From the NCBI GenBank assembly GCA_944325185.1, contig CALUZA010000027.1, forward strand, positions 1 to 64,000: a stretch of DNA of 64,000 nt, in the 5' to 3' direction. The DNA comes from Candidatus Gastranaerophilales bacterium. GTDB taxonomy: Bacteria; Cyanobacteriota; Vampirovibrionia; Gastranaerophilales; Gastranaerophilaceae. How positions within the stretch are numbered: position 1 is the stretch's first letter; each line of letters starts with the position of its first letter. A program made the position numbers and the translations under genes. Shown here one piece after another: positions 16,581 to 25,441 of the stretch. The notes under the pieces were generated by a model, which was not told where the DNA came from, ran no database searches, and was given only the letters and a program-made list of their open reading frames with translations.

Positions 16581-16609
16581 AAAAATCACTCCGATGTAGA
16601 GTGATTTTT
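16581..16609 (-). terminator. Terminator of the OmpH-like gene
   Basis: A perfect 11-base stem (16581-16591 with 16599-16609) around a seven-base loop ends in TTTTT on the minus strand, 31 bases after the gene stop. Confidence 0.88.
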
Positions 16610-16639
16610 ATAATTTTTATAAAAATTTACTTTACAAAA

Positions 16640-17104
16640 TTATTTTACTAAAGGTAAAACAGAGGCGGTTATGTCGGTACCTCCGTAAAGTAGTGAATCC
16701 TTTCTAAACACTAAATCATAACCCATGGCTTTAGCTTTTTGAGTTATAACTTCATCAAGTTGTGTATCTACTTGATTAACTTTTTTTGCATAATTATCTT
16801 TAATATTCTTTTTCTTTTGAGTTAATTGTGCTTCATATTTTTTAATTAGAGCCTGTTTTCCTGCTGCAGTTGATTGTTTTCTGATATCAGCACTTGCTGT
16901 ATCATACCATTTAAGCATGTCTTGAGTTTGTTTAGCTTTTGCTTCTTCTGCGGATTTTAAAACTTTAGAAGCGCTTAATAGTTTTCCAACGTTAACGTAA
17001 GCAACTTTTGACGCCTGAACGTCACTGAATGCTATGTTGTTTAATCCGAATCCTAAACCAAATGCAAATGAGCATAAAGCTAATGTCAATAAACTTTTTT
17101 TCAT
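16640..17104 (-). CDS. OmpH/Skp-like periplasmic protein
   Basis: The 154-residue product begins with a signal peptide (about 1-31, hydrophobic core ALCSFAFGLGFGL) followed by VAYVNVGKLL, typical of Skp/OmpH at the start of the mature chain. A long charged helical segment (about 55-125, many Lys and Gln) forms the coiled-coil tentacle, and the end AMGYDLVFRKDSLLYGG...ITASVLPLVK closes the body domain. Skp-type chaperones escort outer-membrane proteins, which supports a diderm envelope. A strong aaggag precedes the ATG. nadE lies 10 bases upstream in the same direction. Confidence 0.9.
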   Translation of the reverse strand: MKKSLLTLALCSFAFGLGFGLNNIAFSDVQASKVAYVNVGKLLSASKVLKSAEEAKAKQTQDMLKWYDTASADIRKQSTAAGKQALIKKYEAQLTQKKKNIKDNYAKKVNQVDTQLDEVITQKAKAMGYDLVFRKDSLLYGGTDITASVLPLVK

Positions 17105-17114
17105 AAAATTCTCC

Positions 17115-18926
17115 TTATTTTGAGTAGTTTATATTAGATATGATTGGTTGCTTAAATTCTATTTTATTGATTGAGCGACCGTCAATAATTGGTCCGGGTG
17201 GGACTATATACCATTTGTATAATGCCGTATTTAATCTTTTGTGGAATTTGTTTAACCACTGTAGTTTTGTTTTTTCATCTAATATATTCTTTTTCTCATA
17301 TAAAAACTTACATTTCATCATATTATCGATTGATTGATTAAGATTTTCTATTCTCCATATTACTTCATCTAAAAATTCATAAGGCATAAGAGCGTCTTCT
17401 GCAAGAAGAGTTTTTCCTGTTTTAGGGTCGATTGCAAGTTCTGCTCCCGGAGGTTTTTTAATTATTGATTCGGGAATTGCATTTTTCTGTGGACGATTTT
17501 CATTCATCCACCTTGCAAGTGCAAAAAGTTTTGTCTTAACAACATCAGAAATTGGCGCATAACCGCCTGACATATCTCCGTTTATTGTTGCATATCCCAT
17601 ATAAAGTTCTGATTTATCAGAAGTTGCAATAGGAATAGTTGATTCAAATTCATTTGCTATACCCCATAGAATCATAGCCCTGCTTCTTGCTTGAATATTA
17701 TCTTGCGTAAAGGATTGGTTGTATCTTTTTTTAAAGGAGGTTTCGGCCTCTTTAAATATTTGTTCAAATTTGTTTGAAATTGTATCATGCATATCTTTTA
17801 TGGGGATTTCCATGAAGGATATTTTTAAGTTTAGCGCAAGTTCTTTTGCATCGTTTTTGCTTTCCGGTGAGGTTAATTTGGAAGGCATTGAGATTCCAAG
17901 AACATTTTCGCTTCCAAGAGCATCTGCTAAAAGTACAGCGCAAATTGTGCTGTCCAGTCCACCGGATAGTCCAAGGACTGCACGTTTGAAATTATTTTTT
18001 TTGAAATATTCTTTAATTGCAAGAATAATTGCTCTATAAGTTCTTTCAAGATCAGGTCCATGATCAAGAGAAAACTCTTTTTGAGAATTTAAAGTCAATT
18101 CAAGACCTATGGGAAGGGGATTTATTATGTTTTTGGAATTTGGATTCAAAATATAAAAATCTTCTTCAAATCCTTTTGCCATAGCGCAAAGTTCGCCTTT
18201 TTCATCATACATTCTTGAATAGCCGTCATAAACTAATTCGTCATTTGCGCCTGTTTGATTTACATATATATATTTAACACCATATTTTTTTGCAGTGTGC
18301 CTCATCATATTGTGTTTTAATTGTTCTTTTTTTGCTCTTGTGCAAGAAGACGCGGGACATATTAGAATATCTGATATCGGAGCAATTTCTTTTATGGGAT
18401 CTATCGAATAAAGATTTTTTTCAAAGAAATCAAAATCATTCCAAGCATCTTCGCATATAACTATTCCGTATTTTATTCCGTTTAGTTCGATTATTCTATT
18501 ATTTTTGTTGATTGCGGACGGCTCAAAATATCTGTAATCATTATGTTCACAATAGTTTGCAAGAAGTGATTTTCTTATAATTTTTTTGATTTCTTTATTT
18601 TGGATAAAAGCAACTGAGTTGTAATATGGTTTTCCAAATTTTTCTTTATTGTTTTCTGCAAAACCAATCAAAACCCCTGTATTTGTTGTAATGTTTTTTA
18701 TTTCTTGAAGTGCAACTTCGGCTTGTTTAACAACATAAGGATATCTTGTTAAAATGTCTCCTATGGGATAACCCAATAAGAATAATTCCGGAAAAACAAT
18801 TAAATCCGCATTAATTTCGTTTGCTTTTTTAATATTTTCAATGGCTTTATTTTTGTTATATTCAACATCTCCTGAAATTGGATTAAGTTGTGCCATTACA
18901 ATAATATTTGAATTTCTATTTTTCAT
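17115..18926 (-). CDS. nadE: Glutamine-dependent NAD+ synthetase
   Basis: The enzyme amidates nicotinate adenine dinucleotide to NAD+. The 603-residue protein joins an N-terminal nitrilase-fold glutaminase (Glu47 in VFPELF, Lys119 in RKSLL, Cys158 in VICEDAW) to a C-terminal synthetase with the PP-loop SGGLDST (about residue 320). The length suits the two-domain form. The start shows TAAAAT seven bases upstream and no ribosome site, so it may be leaderless. Downstream the OmpH-like gene follows after 10 bases. Confidence 0.97.
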   Translation of the reverse strand: MKNRNSNIIVMAQLNPISGDVEYNKNKAIENIKKANEINADLIVFPELFLLGYPIGDILTRYPYVVKQAEVALQEIKNITTNTGVLIGFAENNKEKFGKPYYNSVAFIQNKEIKKIIRKSLLANYCEHNDYRYFEPSAINKNNRIIELNGIKYGIVICEDAWNDFDFFEKNLYSIDPIKEIAPISDILICPASSCTRAKKEQLKHNMMRHTAKKYGVKYIYVNQTGANDELVYDGYSRMYDEKGELCAMAKGFEEDFYILNPNSKNIINPLPIGLELTLNSQKEFSLDHGPDLERTYRAIILAIKEYFKKNNFKRAVLGLSGGLDSTICAVLLADALGSENVLGISMPSKLTSPESKNDAKELALNLKISFMEIPIKDMHDTISNKFEQIFKEAETSFKKRYNQSFTQDNIQARSRAMILWGIANEFESTIPIATSDKSELYMGYATINGDMSGGYAPISDVVKTKLFALARWMNENRPQKNAIPESIIKKPPGAELAIDPKTGKTLLAEDALMPYEFLDEVIWRIENLNQSIDNMMKCKFLYEKKNILDEKTKLQWLNKFHKRLNTALYKWYIVPPGPIIDGRSINKIEFKQPIISNINYSK

Positions 18927-18960
18927 AGAATTAATTTTACCACAAAACGGGCTTATGGGA

Positions 18961-20367
18961 TTATGTATTATCTATTTTTATTCTTATTTCAAAAGAGCGA
19001 TTCCAAGGCAGGGAATATGATATTCTTTTTGGATAAAAGTTTAAAAATTTTGATATTTTTTTAGAATTTTCGTTTAGTTCTTTTTCTTTTTCAATTAAGG
19101 CATCGCTAAAATTAGGCGCGTTTTCCCTTATATATTTTCTTGAAATTGCTTGATAACCCCAATCGTCAAGAAATCTTATGAATTGAATTTTTTTGAAAGC
19201 ATTGTCATCAAATGAATTGCTTTTAAGTGCTAAAAATTTAACTATTGCACAAAACAAGCAGCACCCTATTGTGTTTGCGCTTGTGTTATATCCGCAATAA
19301 CCGAAGAAATTTTCATCATTATTATTAAAAATTTCATCAATAAAAGATAAATCGCTTCCGTTTGCGTTATTTACATCTGCAATAAAAAAATTGTCTTTTG
19401 GAAAGTTGATTTTGTTTTTGTTTGAATTTATAACATCTCCTAAAACCAAATCTCCTTGCTCATTTTTAAAATTATTGACAACCATGGTTAAATCAAAATT
19501 GTTTTGATTGATTGTACAACCTGCAAGTTCAATTTGTCCTTTGACACATTTTTCAATTGAAATATCTTCATATTTTGAAATTAAATTTTTATAATTATTT
19601 TCTAAAAACACAGGGTTAATTTTTATATTTTGATTTTTAGTTAAAGCTCTTGAAATTAGCCCAAGTGGAATTTCGTCAGCCCCTGTTTTTATAAAGGCTT
19701 GATTGATGTTATTTTCTTTAATTATTTTATTTAATTCGTTTGCTTCTTTTACATTTAAACCAAATTCGCTACAATCATCTTTTGAAAAGATTAATGTATC
19801 AAAAAAGCCTTCTTTTGCCCAATTTAAATAAATTTTATTTATTTCAAAATTTCTTTTTCTTGTGTTTAGGTAATCTTCCAAAATGTCATTTGGTATTTTG
19901 TTTATAACGCAATTAAAGCTTTTTTCAACTTCGGATTTGTGGAGATGATATGACCAGTCAAAAATTCTTTTTCCCCATTGAGCCCAGTACATTTTTTCTT
20001 CTTCGTTAATATTGTTATTTGAAATTCTCATTATGGAAGAAAAAGCAAGAATTTTGTTTGTTTTTGTTTTGGCAATATCTTTAAATTTTTCTATTCTTTT
20101 TTTGATTGTTTCAAAACTATCTTCAATTCTTCTTGAGGGAATAAGTCCGCCATAGGCAATTGTATCAAGAGAAACTATTAAAAAATCAACTTGTTCAAGG
20201 TTGTTTAAAAATTCAAATATTTTATCTGTGTCGGATTGGACCGTAAGCCCTCCAAGGTGTTTGATTTCAGGCATGAAAAGTTTTATGTTTTTATCGATTG
20301 ATAAAATATCATCAATTAAATCATAACAAATTGGTCTGTTATCAATTGGAATTACTGCTATTTTCAT
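18961..20367 (-). CDS. DUF4127 family protein
   Basis: The 468-residue protein matches DUF4127: it opens with IAVIPIDNRPICYDL, continues with LGGLTVQSDTDKIFEFL, SLDTIAYGGLIPSRR, then GADEIPLGLISRAL, and ends near a FLDDWGYQA...R motif. The function of the family is not established. It has no signal peptide here, so it is probably cytoplasmic. nadE follows on the same strand 34 bases downstream. The upstream region contains TATAAA eight bases before the ATG, and the small peptide gene of cassette 2 ends only nine bases before it. Confidence 0.85.
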   Translation of the reverse strand: MKIAVIPIDNRPICYDLIDDILSIDKNIKLFMPEIKHLGGLTVQSDTDKIFEFLNNLEQVDFLIVSLDTIAYGGLIPSRRIEDSFETIKKRIEKFKDIAKTKTNKILAFSSIMRISNNNINEEEKMYWAQWGKRIFDWSYHLHKSEVEKSFNCVINKIPNDILEDYLNTRKRNFEINKIYLNWAKEGFFDTLIFSKDDCSEFGLNVKEANELNKIIKENNINQAFIKTGADEIPLGLISRALTKNQNIKINPVFLENNYKNLISKYEDISIEKCVKGQIELAGCTINQNNFDLTMVVNNFKNEQGDLVLGDVINSNKNKINFPKDNFFIADVNNANGSDLSFIDEIFNNNDENFFGYCGYNTSANTIGCCLFCAIVKFLALKSNSFDDNAFKKIQFIRFLDDWGYQAISRKYIRENAPNFSDALIEKEKELNENSKKISKFLNFYPKRISYSLPWNRSFEIRIKIDNT

Positions 20368-20376
20368 ATTTAAAGT

Positions 20377-20517
20377 TTATAATTTTTCAAAAATTTTTTC
20401 AATCATAAATTTATACCCTTGTGGCTTATTGGTAATTATTGTATAAATTGATGAAAATATTACTAAGACCATAGAAAAGCATAAGCAAACTGCAATAATT
20501 TTTTCTTTTTTTGTCAT
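20377..20517 (-). CDS. Conserved 46-residue membrane peptide downstream of prepilin 3
   Basis: This paralogue of the peptide at 7100-7237 starts MTKKEKIIAV, has one hydrophobic helix (about 7-28, ending FSSIYT) and a tail with NKPQGYKF. Twenty-seven of 45 aligned residues are identical. It begins directly after the prepilin stop (TAAATG), with its ribosome site AAAGGAGAT inside the prepilin's last codons. Two independent copies with the same context argue for a true protein-coding gene. The function is unknown. Confidence 0.85.
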   Translation of the reverse strand: MTKKEKIIAVCLCFSMVLVIFSSIYTIITNKPQGYKFMIEKIFEKL

Positions 20518-21261
20518 TTAATCTCCTTTTTGAATAGATTTTTGCATCCATTCTTCTGCTCTTTTACCCATTATGATTTTACCGTCTACCCTAATTCCGT
20601 ATCCAAAAGGATCTTCGCCCTTACCAATACCGTCAACATCCATACAAAAAATTTTGTAAGTATAATAAAATGAATTTGCGTTATTGTAATTTATTGTATC
20701 ATCCACTCCGGATTTGTCCCATTTAAAGTAATAACAATTTCTAACTCCGCACCCAAAACCGGTTCCGTTTCCATCAAAACCAAAAGAGAGACCCGAGTCT
20801 ATTTCATAAAATACAATATTGTCCGCAGTTACTATATAATTTTCTTGTTCATTAATTTCATTTTTACATTTCTTGTCTAAATTTACAGAAATTTCAGCAT
20901 CTCCAAATTTAATTTGCCAATCTTCTGCTTCGTAACCCTTGAAATTGGAAGATACAGGTAAATCTTTTGTGCACTTGTTTTCTTTAACTGATACAACATC
21001 AGAAAAAGTGTTGCAAAAATAATCAGATTCTATAACCCAGTTTCCATCTGCTTTTTTGCCTAAATCCCCGTTTGCATAATATTGATCAGAATTAACAAGC
21101 TCTCTTATAACATTTCCAAGAGTATTATTTCCCTTTTTAAATTTCATTACATTTTCATCAGGAGCCGAGCTTATTGCAACAGGAAGTAATATTGCAGTTA
21201 AAATTCCGATAATTGTTAGAACAATCATTATTTCAGCTAAAGTAAAACCTTTTATTTTCAT
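20518..21261 (-). CDS. Type IV prepilin-like protein 3
   Basis: The 247-residue protein is a close paralogue of the product at 7238-7996. Leader MKIKG|FTLAE, helix IMIVLTIIGILTAILLPVA, then SAPDENVMKFKKGNNTLG and VIRELVNSDQYYANGDLGK are shared, as is the end FCMDVDGIGKGEDPFGYGIR...SIQKGD. The central part (about 85-200) is unrelated and Cys-containing. Unlike the first copy, it has a clear gagggt ribosome site six bases before the ATG. It is divergent from an AbrB-fold protein. Confidence 0.9.
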   Translation of the reverse strand: MKIKGFTLAEIMIVLTIIGILTAILLPVAISSAPDENVMKFKKGNNTLGNVIRELVNSDQYYANGDLGKKADGNWVIESDYFCNTFSDVVSVKENKCTKDLPVSSNFKGYEAEDWQIKFGDAEISVNLDKKCKNEINEQENYIVTADNIVFYEIDSGLSFGFDGNGTGFGCGVRNCYYFKWDKSGVDDTINYNNANSFYYTYKIFCMDVDGIGKGEDPFGYGIRVDGKIIMGKRAEEWMQKSIQKGD

Positions 21262-21277
21262 ATATTACCCTCATGTT

Positions 21278-21298
21278 TATGCATACATTATGCATACA
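21278..21298. promoter_or_regulatory. Tandem TATGCATACA repeats between prepilin 3 and the AbrB-fold gene
   Basis: TATGCATACA occurs twice as exact direct repeats (21278-21287 and 21289-21298), 11 bases apart, one helical turn. Each contains the palindrome TATGCATA. They lie 17-37 bases upstream of the prepilin start, a good place for an operator of the divergently encoded DNA-binding protein. Confidence 0.55.
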
Positions 21299-21366
21299 AA
21301 ATGAAATATTTATAAATATATTATTCATTTAACATAAGTTCAATACATTATTTAAAGGTTATTTTT

Positions 21367-21684
21367 TTGAAAAAAGCTTTAACTACAAACGGAAATTCTT
21401 GGCAACTGTATATTAATAAGCCGATTGCTGATTTGCTTGGCATAAATAAAGTCGACTATACGGTTAATTTATATATTGAAAAAAGAGTTTTATATGTATC
21501 GAAAAATTTTGATAATATTTCAAATGTTTCATTTTTAACCAAAAAATTAATTAAAAGAGGTTCGGGTTTTGGTTTAAATTTTTCAATTCCTATTCTGGAA
21601 CTTTTGGATATTACTCCTGAAAAAGATATGTTGGATATAATTCTTGTTGAAAATAAATTGATTATTAAAAAGCTTAAAAGATAA
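21367..21684 (+). CDS. Protein with two SpoVT/AbrB-like swapped-hairpin domains
   Basis: The 105-residue protein contains two similar halves: KALTTNGNSWQLYINKPIADLLGI (about 3-26) and KLIKRGSGFGLNFSIPILELLDI (about 59-81), each followed by short beta strands. This is the AbrB/MazE pattern (G-N-S/G-F-x-L-x-I-P), which normally dimerises to bind DNA; here both halves are in one chain. The start is TTG at 21367, preceded by aaagg, and no ATG fits. It is probably a transcription regulator, divergent from prepilin 3. It could also be an antitoxin-like protein, but no toxin gene adjoins it. Confidence 0.75.
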   Translation: MKKALTTNGNSWQLYINKPIADLLGINKVDYTVNLYIEKRVLYVSKNFDNISNVSFLTKKLIKRGSGFGLNFSIPILELLDITPEKDMLDIILVENKLIIKKLKR

Positions 21685-21775
21685 ATTAATTGTTTATTAA
21701 AAATTAACTTGTTTGATGTGTTTTTTCAAGATAGAATTATTTAAGTTAGAAGGAATTATTTTTCAGGAGAAAATT

Positions 21776-23125
21776 TTGCATTTTTGTTTAGATGAGATTG
21801 TAAGCTGTTTAAATTGCGAAGTATTATATAAAAAAGACAGTTTTGACAATAAAAAACTTTTTAATATATCAACCGATACAAGGAAACTTCAAAAGGGCGA
21901 CTGTTATCTTCCTTTGAGGGGTGAAAATTTTGATGGTCATAATTTTATAGATAAGGCTATAGAAAATGGCGCTATAGGATATTTTACTCAAGATAGATTT
22001 AAAATAAATAAATCGGCTGATTTTGTTTTATATGTCAAAAATTCGCTTGTTGCATATTTGGAACTTGCAAGTTATATAAGAAGAAAAATAAATCCGACTG
22101 TTATCGCAATAACCGGTTCATGCGGCAAAACTACCACAAAAGAAATGCTTTATAGTGTTTTTTCAACTACATATAAAACCCATAAAACCGCCCTTAATCA
22201 TAACAATGAAATCGGGTTTTGCGAAACAATGTTTAATATGCCGACAGATTGCGAGGTTGCAATTGTTGAAATGGGCATGCGCAATTTAGGTGAAATTGAG
22301 TTATTGTCTAAATATTCTAACCCTGATATCGGAATTATTTCCAATATTGGTTCAGCGCATGTTGAAAGACTTGGAACTTTAAAAAATATAGCAATAGCAA
22401 AATGTGAAATTACAAAGAATTTAAAATCGAAATCCGATGGCGGACTATTTATTGGAAGTAAGTGTCCACAGATTTTGGAAAATTTAAATTATGACGGTGA
22501 TAAAATTTTTACATCTCTTGAGGACGTTACAAATATAGACATAAAACTTGAGTCAACTAAATTTACATACAAGGGTCATGATTTTGAAATAACTCAATCG
22601 GGCGAATATAATATTTTGAATGCACTTTTGGTTATTGAAGCGGCATTAGCAAAAAATATTACATTTGAAAATATTAAAAAAGGCTTATTAAATTATAAAC
22701 CAATAGAAAAACGTTGGGAAAAGACTGTTGTTGGAGGATTTACTTTTGTAAATGACAGCTATAATGCAAATCCTGAATCTATGAATGCTGTTTTAAAAAC
22801 ATTTTTATCTATATATCCTCGTCCAATTGTGCTTGTTTTGGGTGATATGGGTGAACTTGGCAAAGATGAAATAATGTATCACAAACAAGTGGGTGAATTT
22901 TTATCTTCGTATAAGGATGTAACATTGCTTACTGTGGGTAATCTTGCAAGACATATAGCAAGAAACACAACTCTTGAAAGTGTGGAATTTGAAAACAATG
23001 ACGAGTGTGCAGAATATATTGTAAAAAATGTAAATAAAGAATCGACTATTCTTTTGAAAGCTTCTCGTTCTATGAAATTTGAGCAAATAATTGAAAAAGT
23101 TAGTGAAATGGCGGTAAATTTATGA
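21776..23125 (+). CDS. murF: UDP-N-acetylmuramoyl-tripeptide--D-alanyl-D-alanine ligase
   Basis: MurF adds D-Ala-D-Ala to the peptidoglycan precursor. The central ATP site is ITGSCGKTTTKE, followed by TALNHNNEIGFCETM, VEMGMRNLGEIELLS and the C-terminal NDSYNANPESM and LVLGDMGELG. A TTG start at 21776 is chosen because caggag lies six bases upstream and the product (449 residues) begins LHFCLDEIV, as MurF proteins do. A longer frame reaches a TTG at 21713 (ATG at 21716) but has no ribosome site. It overlaps mraY by four bases and heads the wall-synthesis cluster. Confidence 0.96.
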   Translation: MHFCLDEIVSCLNCEVLYKKDSFDNKKLFNISTDTRKLQKGDCYLPLRGENFDGHNFIDKAIENGAIGYFTQDRFKINKSADFVLYVKNSLVAYLELASYIRRKINPTVIAITGSCGKTTTKEMLYSVFSTTYKTHKTALNHNNEIGFCETMFNMPTDCEVAIVEMGMRNLGEIELLSKYSNPDIGIISNIGSAHVERLGTLKNIAIAKCEITKNLKSKSDGGLFIGSKCPQILENLNYDGDKIFTSLEDVTNIDIKLESTKFTYKGHDFEITQSGEYNILNALLVIEAALAKNITFENIKKGLLNYKPIEKRWEKTVVGGFTFVNDSYNANPESMNAVLKTFLSIYPRPIVLVLGDMGELGKDEIMYHKQVGEFLSSYKDVTLLTVGNLARHIARNTTLESVEFENNDECAEYIVKNVNKESTILLKASRSMKFEQIIEKVSEMAVNL

Positions 23126-24087
23126 TAATGATTAGTGTTGCAGGGCTTATTGCCCTAATTTTATGCTTGCTTTTTGGAATACCATACATTGATTTTATGA
23201 AGAAAAAAGCATATTCTCAATATATAAGAGAAGAAGTTGCTCAAATGCACGCTTATAAAGAAAAAACGCCTACCACAGGGGGAGTTTTTATTGTTTTATC
23301 AATAATTGCGGCGTCTTTAATTGCTTTATTTATGGCTCAAAAGACAACCACATCAGCAATGATTGTTATAATGACTTTGATTTTTTATACTTTCACGGGT
23401 TTTGAAGATGATATTAAAAAAATAAAAGCTCAGCATAATTTGGGCTTGTCGGCAAGAGCAAAATTATTATTGCAGATTGCAGTTGCTATGCTTCCGGCTT
23501 TTTATATAATTTTTTCAGGTAAGACCGAAGTAAGTTTTTTAAATTTTAGTTTTGATTTGGGATATTTTTATCCGATTTTTGTTGTTTTTATGATGGTTGG
23601 TGCTTCAAATGCATTGAACTTAACAGATGGTCTTGATGGTCTTGCTGCTTCATCATCCGTATTTGCTTTTTTAGCTTGTGCTGTAATTTGCTATTTCAAC
23701 AATAATATTGATTTAGCTATTATATCAATAACAGCCTGCACTGCTTGTCTTGGTTTTTTATATTTTAATAAAAAACCTGCCAAGATTTTTATGGGAGACA
23801 CAGGAAGTCTTGCTTTGGGCGGTTTACTTGCAACTATTGCTATAATGGGAAAATTTGAGCTTTGGCTTATACCGATTGCAATTGTTTTTATATGTGAAAC
23901 TCTTTCTGTTATGATTCAGGTCACAAGTTTTAAATTAACAGGTAAAAGAGTTTTTAAGATGAGCCCTATACACCATCATTTTGAACTTTCGGGCTGGTCT
24001 GAAAATAAAATTGTAAAAGTTTTTACTCTTATTACATTTTTATCTTGCACTTTGAGCGTTTTGGTTTATTTTTTATATAAGGCATAA
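23122..24087 (+). CDS. mraY: Phospho-N-acetylmuramoyl-pentapeptide transferase
   Basis: MraY attaches the muramoyl-pentapeptide to undecaprenyl phosphate (lipid I). The 321-residue protein has about ten membrane helices and the family motifs KEKTPTTGGVF, FEDDIKK, ALNLTDGLDGLA, KIFMGDTGSLALGG and the His cluster SPIHHHFEL. Its ATG overlaps the murF stop (ATGA), suggesting coupled translation, and it precedes murD by one base. Confidence 0.98.
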   Translation: MIMISVAGLIALILCLLFGIPYIDFMKKKAYSQYIREEVAQMHAYKEKTPTTGGVFIVLSIIAASLIALFMAQKTTTSAMIVIMTLIFYTFTGFEDDIKKIKAQHNLGLSARAKLLLQIAVAMLPAFYIIFSGKTEVSFLNFSFDLGYFYPIFVVFMMVGASNALNLTDGLDGLAASSSVFAFLACAVICYFNNNIDLAIISITACTACLGFLYFNKKPAKIFMGDTGSLALGGLLATIAIMGKFELWLIPIAIVFICETLSVMIQVTSFKLTGKRVFKMSPIHHHFELSGWSENKIVKVFTLITFLSCTLSVLVYFLYKA

Positions 24088-24088
24088 G

Positions 24089-25441
24089 ATGATGAATAAA
24101 TATAGTGATTTGAAAAATAAAAAAGTTTTAATTTTGGGGTTCTCTACAACAGGAATAGCTGCTGCTAAATATTTTGCAGGTAAAGGAGCAAATGTTTTTG
24201 TTTCTGAAAGCTCAAAAGAAGAAGAGAAAAACAAAGAAAAAGTTGAACAAGTGCGTTCTTTGGGAGTAAAGGTTGAATTTGGCGGTCATAGCGATGAGTT
24301 TATTGATGGTTGTGAATTTTGCGTTTTGAGTCCGTCTATACCTTTTGATTCTGACGTTTTGAAGCGTTTAAAAGAAAAAAATATTGAATATTTTTCTGAT
24401 ATTGAATATGTTTCAAGAATTGAAAATAAAAGAATGATAGTTGTAACTGGTACAAACGGAAAAACTACAACAACAGCTCTTATTTCCCATGTGCTTTCGC
24501 AAAAATATAATGCTCCAAGTTGCGGTAATATTGGAGTAAGTCCTTTTGAATATTTAGAAAAAGGAGTTGATTATTTTGTTGTTGAGGCAAGCTCTTTTCA
24601 ATTGTTTTATACTTCAAAATGTGCTCCAAAAATTGGAATATTTTGCAATATTACTCCGGATCATATATTGTGGCATAAAACTTTTGAAAATTATTTTGAA
24701 TCAAAAGCAAAGATGTTTAAAAATATGGACGGTAATTCATACGCAATATTAAATTATGATGACGAAACAGTTCAAAAATTGGGTGGAAAAATAAAAGCAA
24801 AAACATATTATTTTTCTATGCAAGATAGAAATATGAAAAATTGCACTTATTATGAAAGCGGAAAAATATATTATAATGACGAAAAAATAATAGACAGTAA
24901 GGATTTACAAATCGTAGGTCCTCATAATATGCAAAACGTTATGTGTGCGATAATTACGGCAAAAATTTTAGGTTTGGATAATAAAACAATTAAAAATGCC
25001 CTAAAAACATTTAAGGCTATAGAACATAGGCTTGAATTTATAAGAACAATAGACGGTACTGATTATTATAACGATTCAAAAGCGACAAATCCTGAAGCCA
25101 GCATTGTTGCAATTAATTCATTTAAAGACAAAAAGGTAGTATTGATTGCAGGCGGAAGAGATAAAAAAACTTCTCTTAAGGATTTTATTGCAGCTGTTAA
25201 GGACAAGATTTCTAAAGTCATATTAATAGGTGAAGCAACTAATCGTTTTAAAACAGAGCTTTCAAAAAGCGGTTATATGAGCATAGTGAATTCAAAAACA
25301 CTTGAAGAAGCCATAGATATAGCAAGTCTTGATAAACCTGAAGTTGTATTGTTATCTCCTGCATGTGCAAGTTTTGATATGTTTGAAAGCTATGAAAAAA
25401 GAGGAGAAGCATTTAGAAATTATGTATTATCAAAGAAATAG
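24089..25441 (+). CDS. murD: UDP-N-acetylmuramoylalanine--D-glutamate ligase
   Basis: MurD adds D-Glu to UDP-MurNAc-L-Ala. The 450-residue product has an N-terminal Rossmann-like domain (ILGFSTTGIAAAKYF), the ATP site VVTGTNGKTTTTALI, CGNIGVSPFEYL, VEASSFQL, NITPDHILWH and the C-terminal NDSKATNPEAS and LLSPACASFDMFESYEKRGEAF, all diagnostic. Two adjacent Met codons (24089, 24092) could start it. The 3' end overlaps ftsW by 20 bases. Confidence 0.98.
   Translation: MMNKYSDLKNKKVLILGFSTTGIAAAKYFAGKGANVFVSESSKEEEKNKEKVEQVRSLGVKVEFGGHSDEFIDGCEFCVLSPSIPFDSDVLKRLKEKNIEYFSDIEYVSRIENKRMIVVTGTNGKTTTTALISHVLSQKYNAPSCGNIGVSPFEYLEKGVDYFVVEASSFQLFYTSKCAPKIGIFCNITPDHILWHKTFENYFESKAKMFKNMDGNSYAILNYDDETVQKLGGKIKAKTYYFSMQDRNMKNCTYYESGKIYYNDEKIIDSKDLQIVGPHNMQNVMCAIITAKILGLDNKTIKNALKTFKAIEHRLEFIRTIDGTDYYNDSKATNPEASIVAINSFKDKKVVLIAGGRDKKTSLKDFIAAVKDKISKVILIGEATNRFKTELSKSGYMSIVNSKTLEEAIDIASLDKPEVVLLSPACASFDMFESYEKRGEAFRNYVLSKK

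Noticed and set aside
21713-21775. Longer start for murF
   Set aside because: The first 21 codons have no ribosome site and resemble no MurF N-terminus, whereas the TTG at 21776 follows caggag at the right distance.
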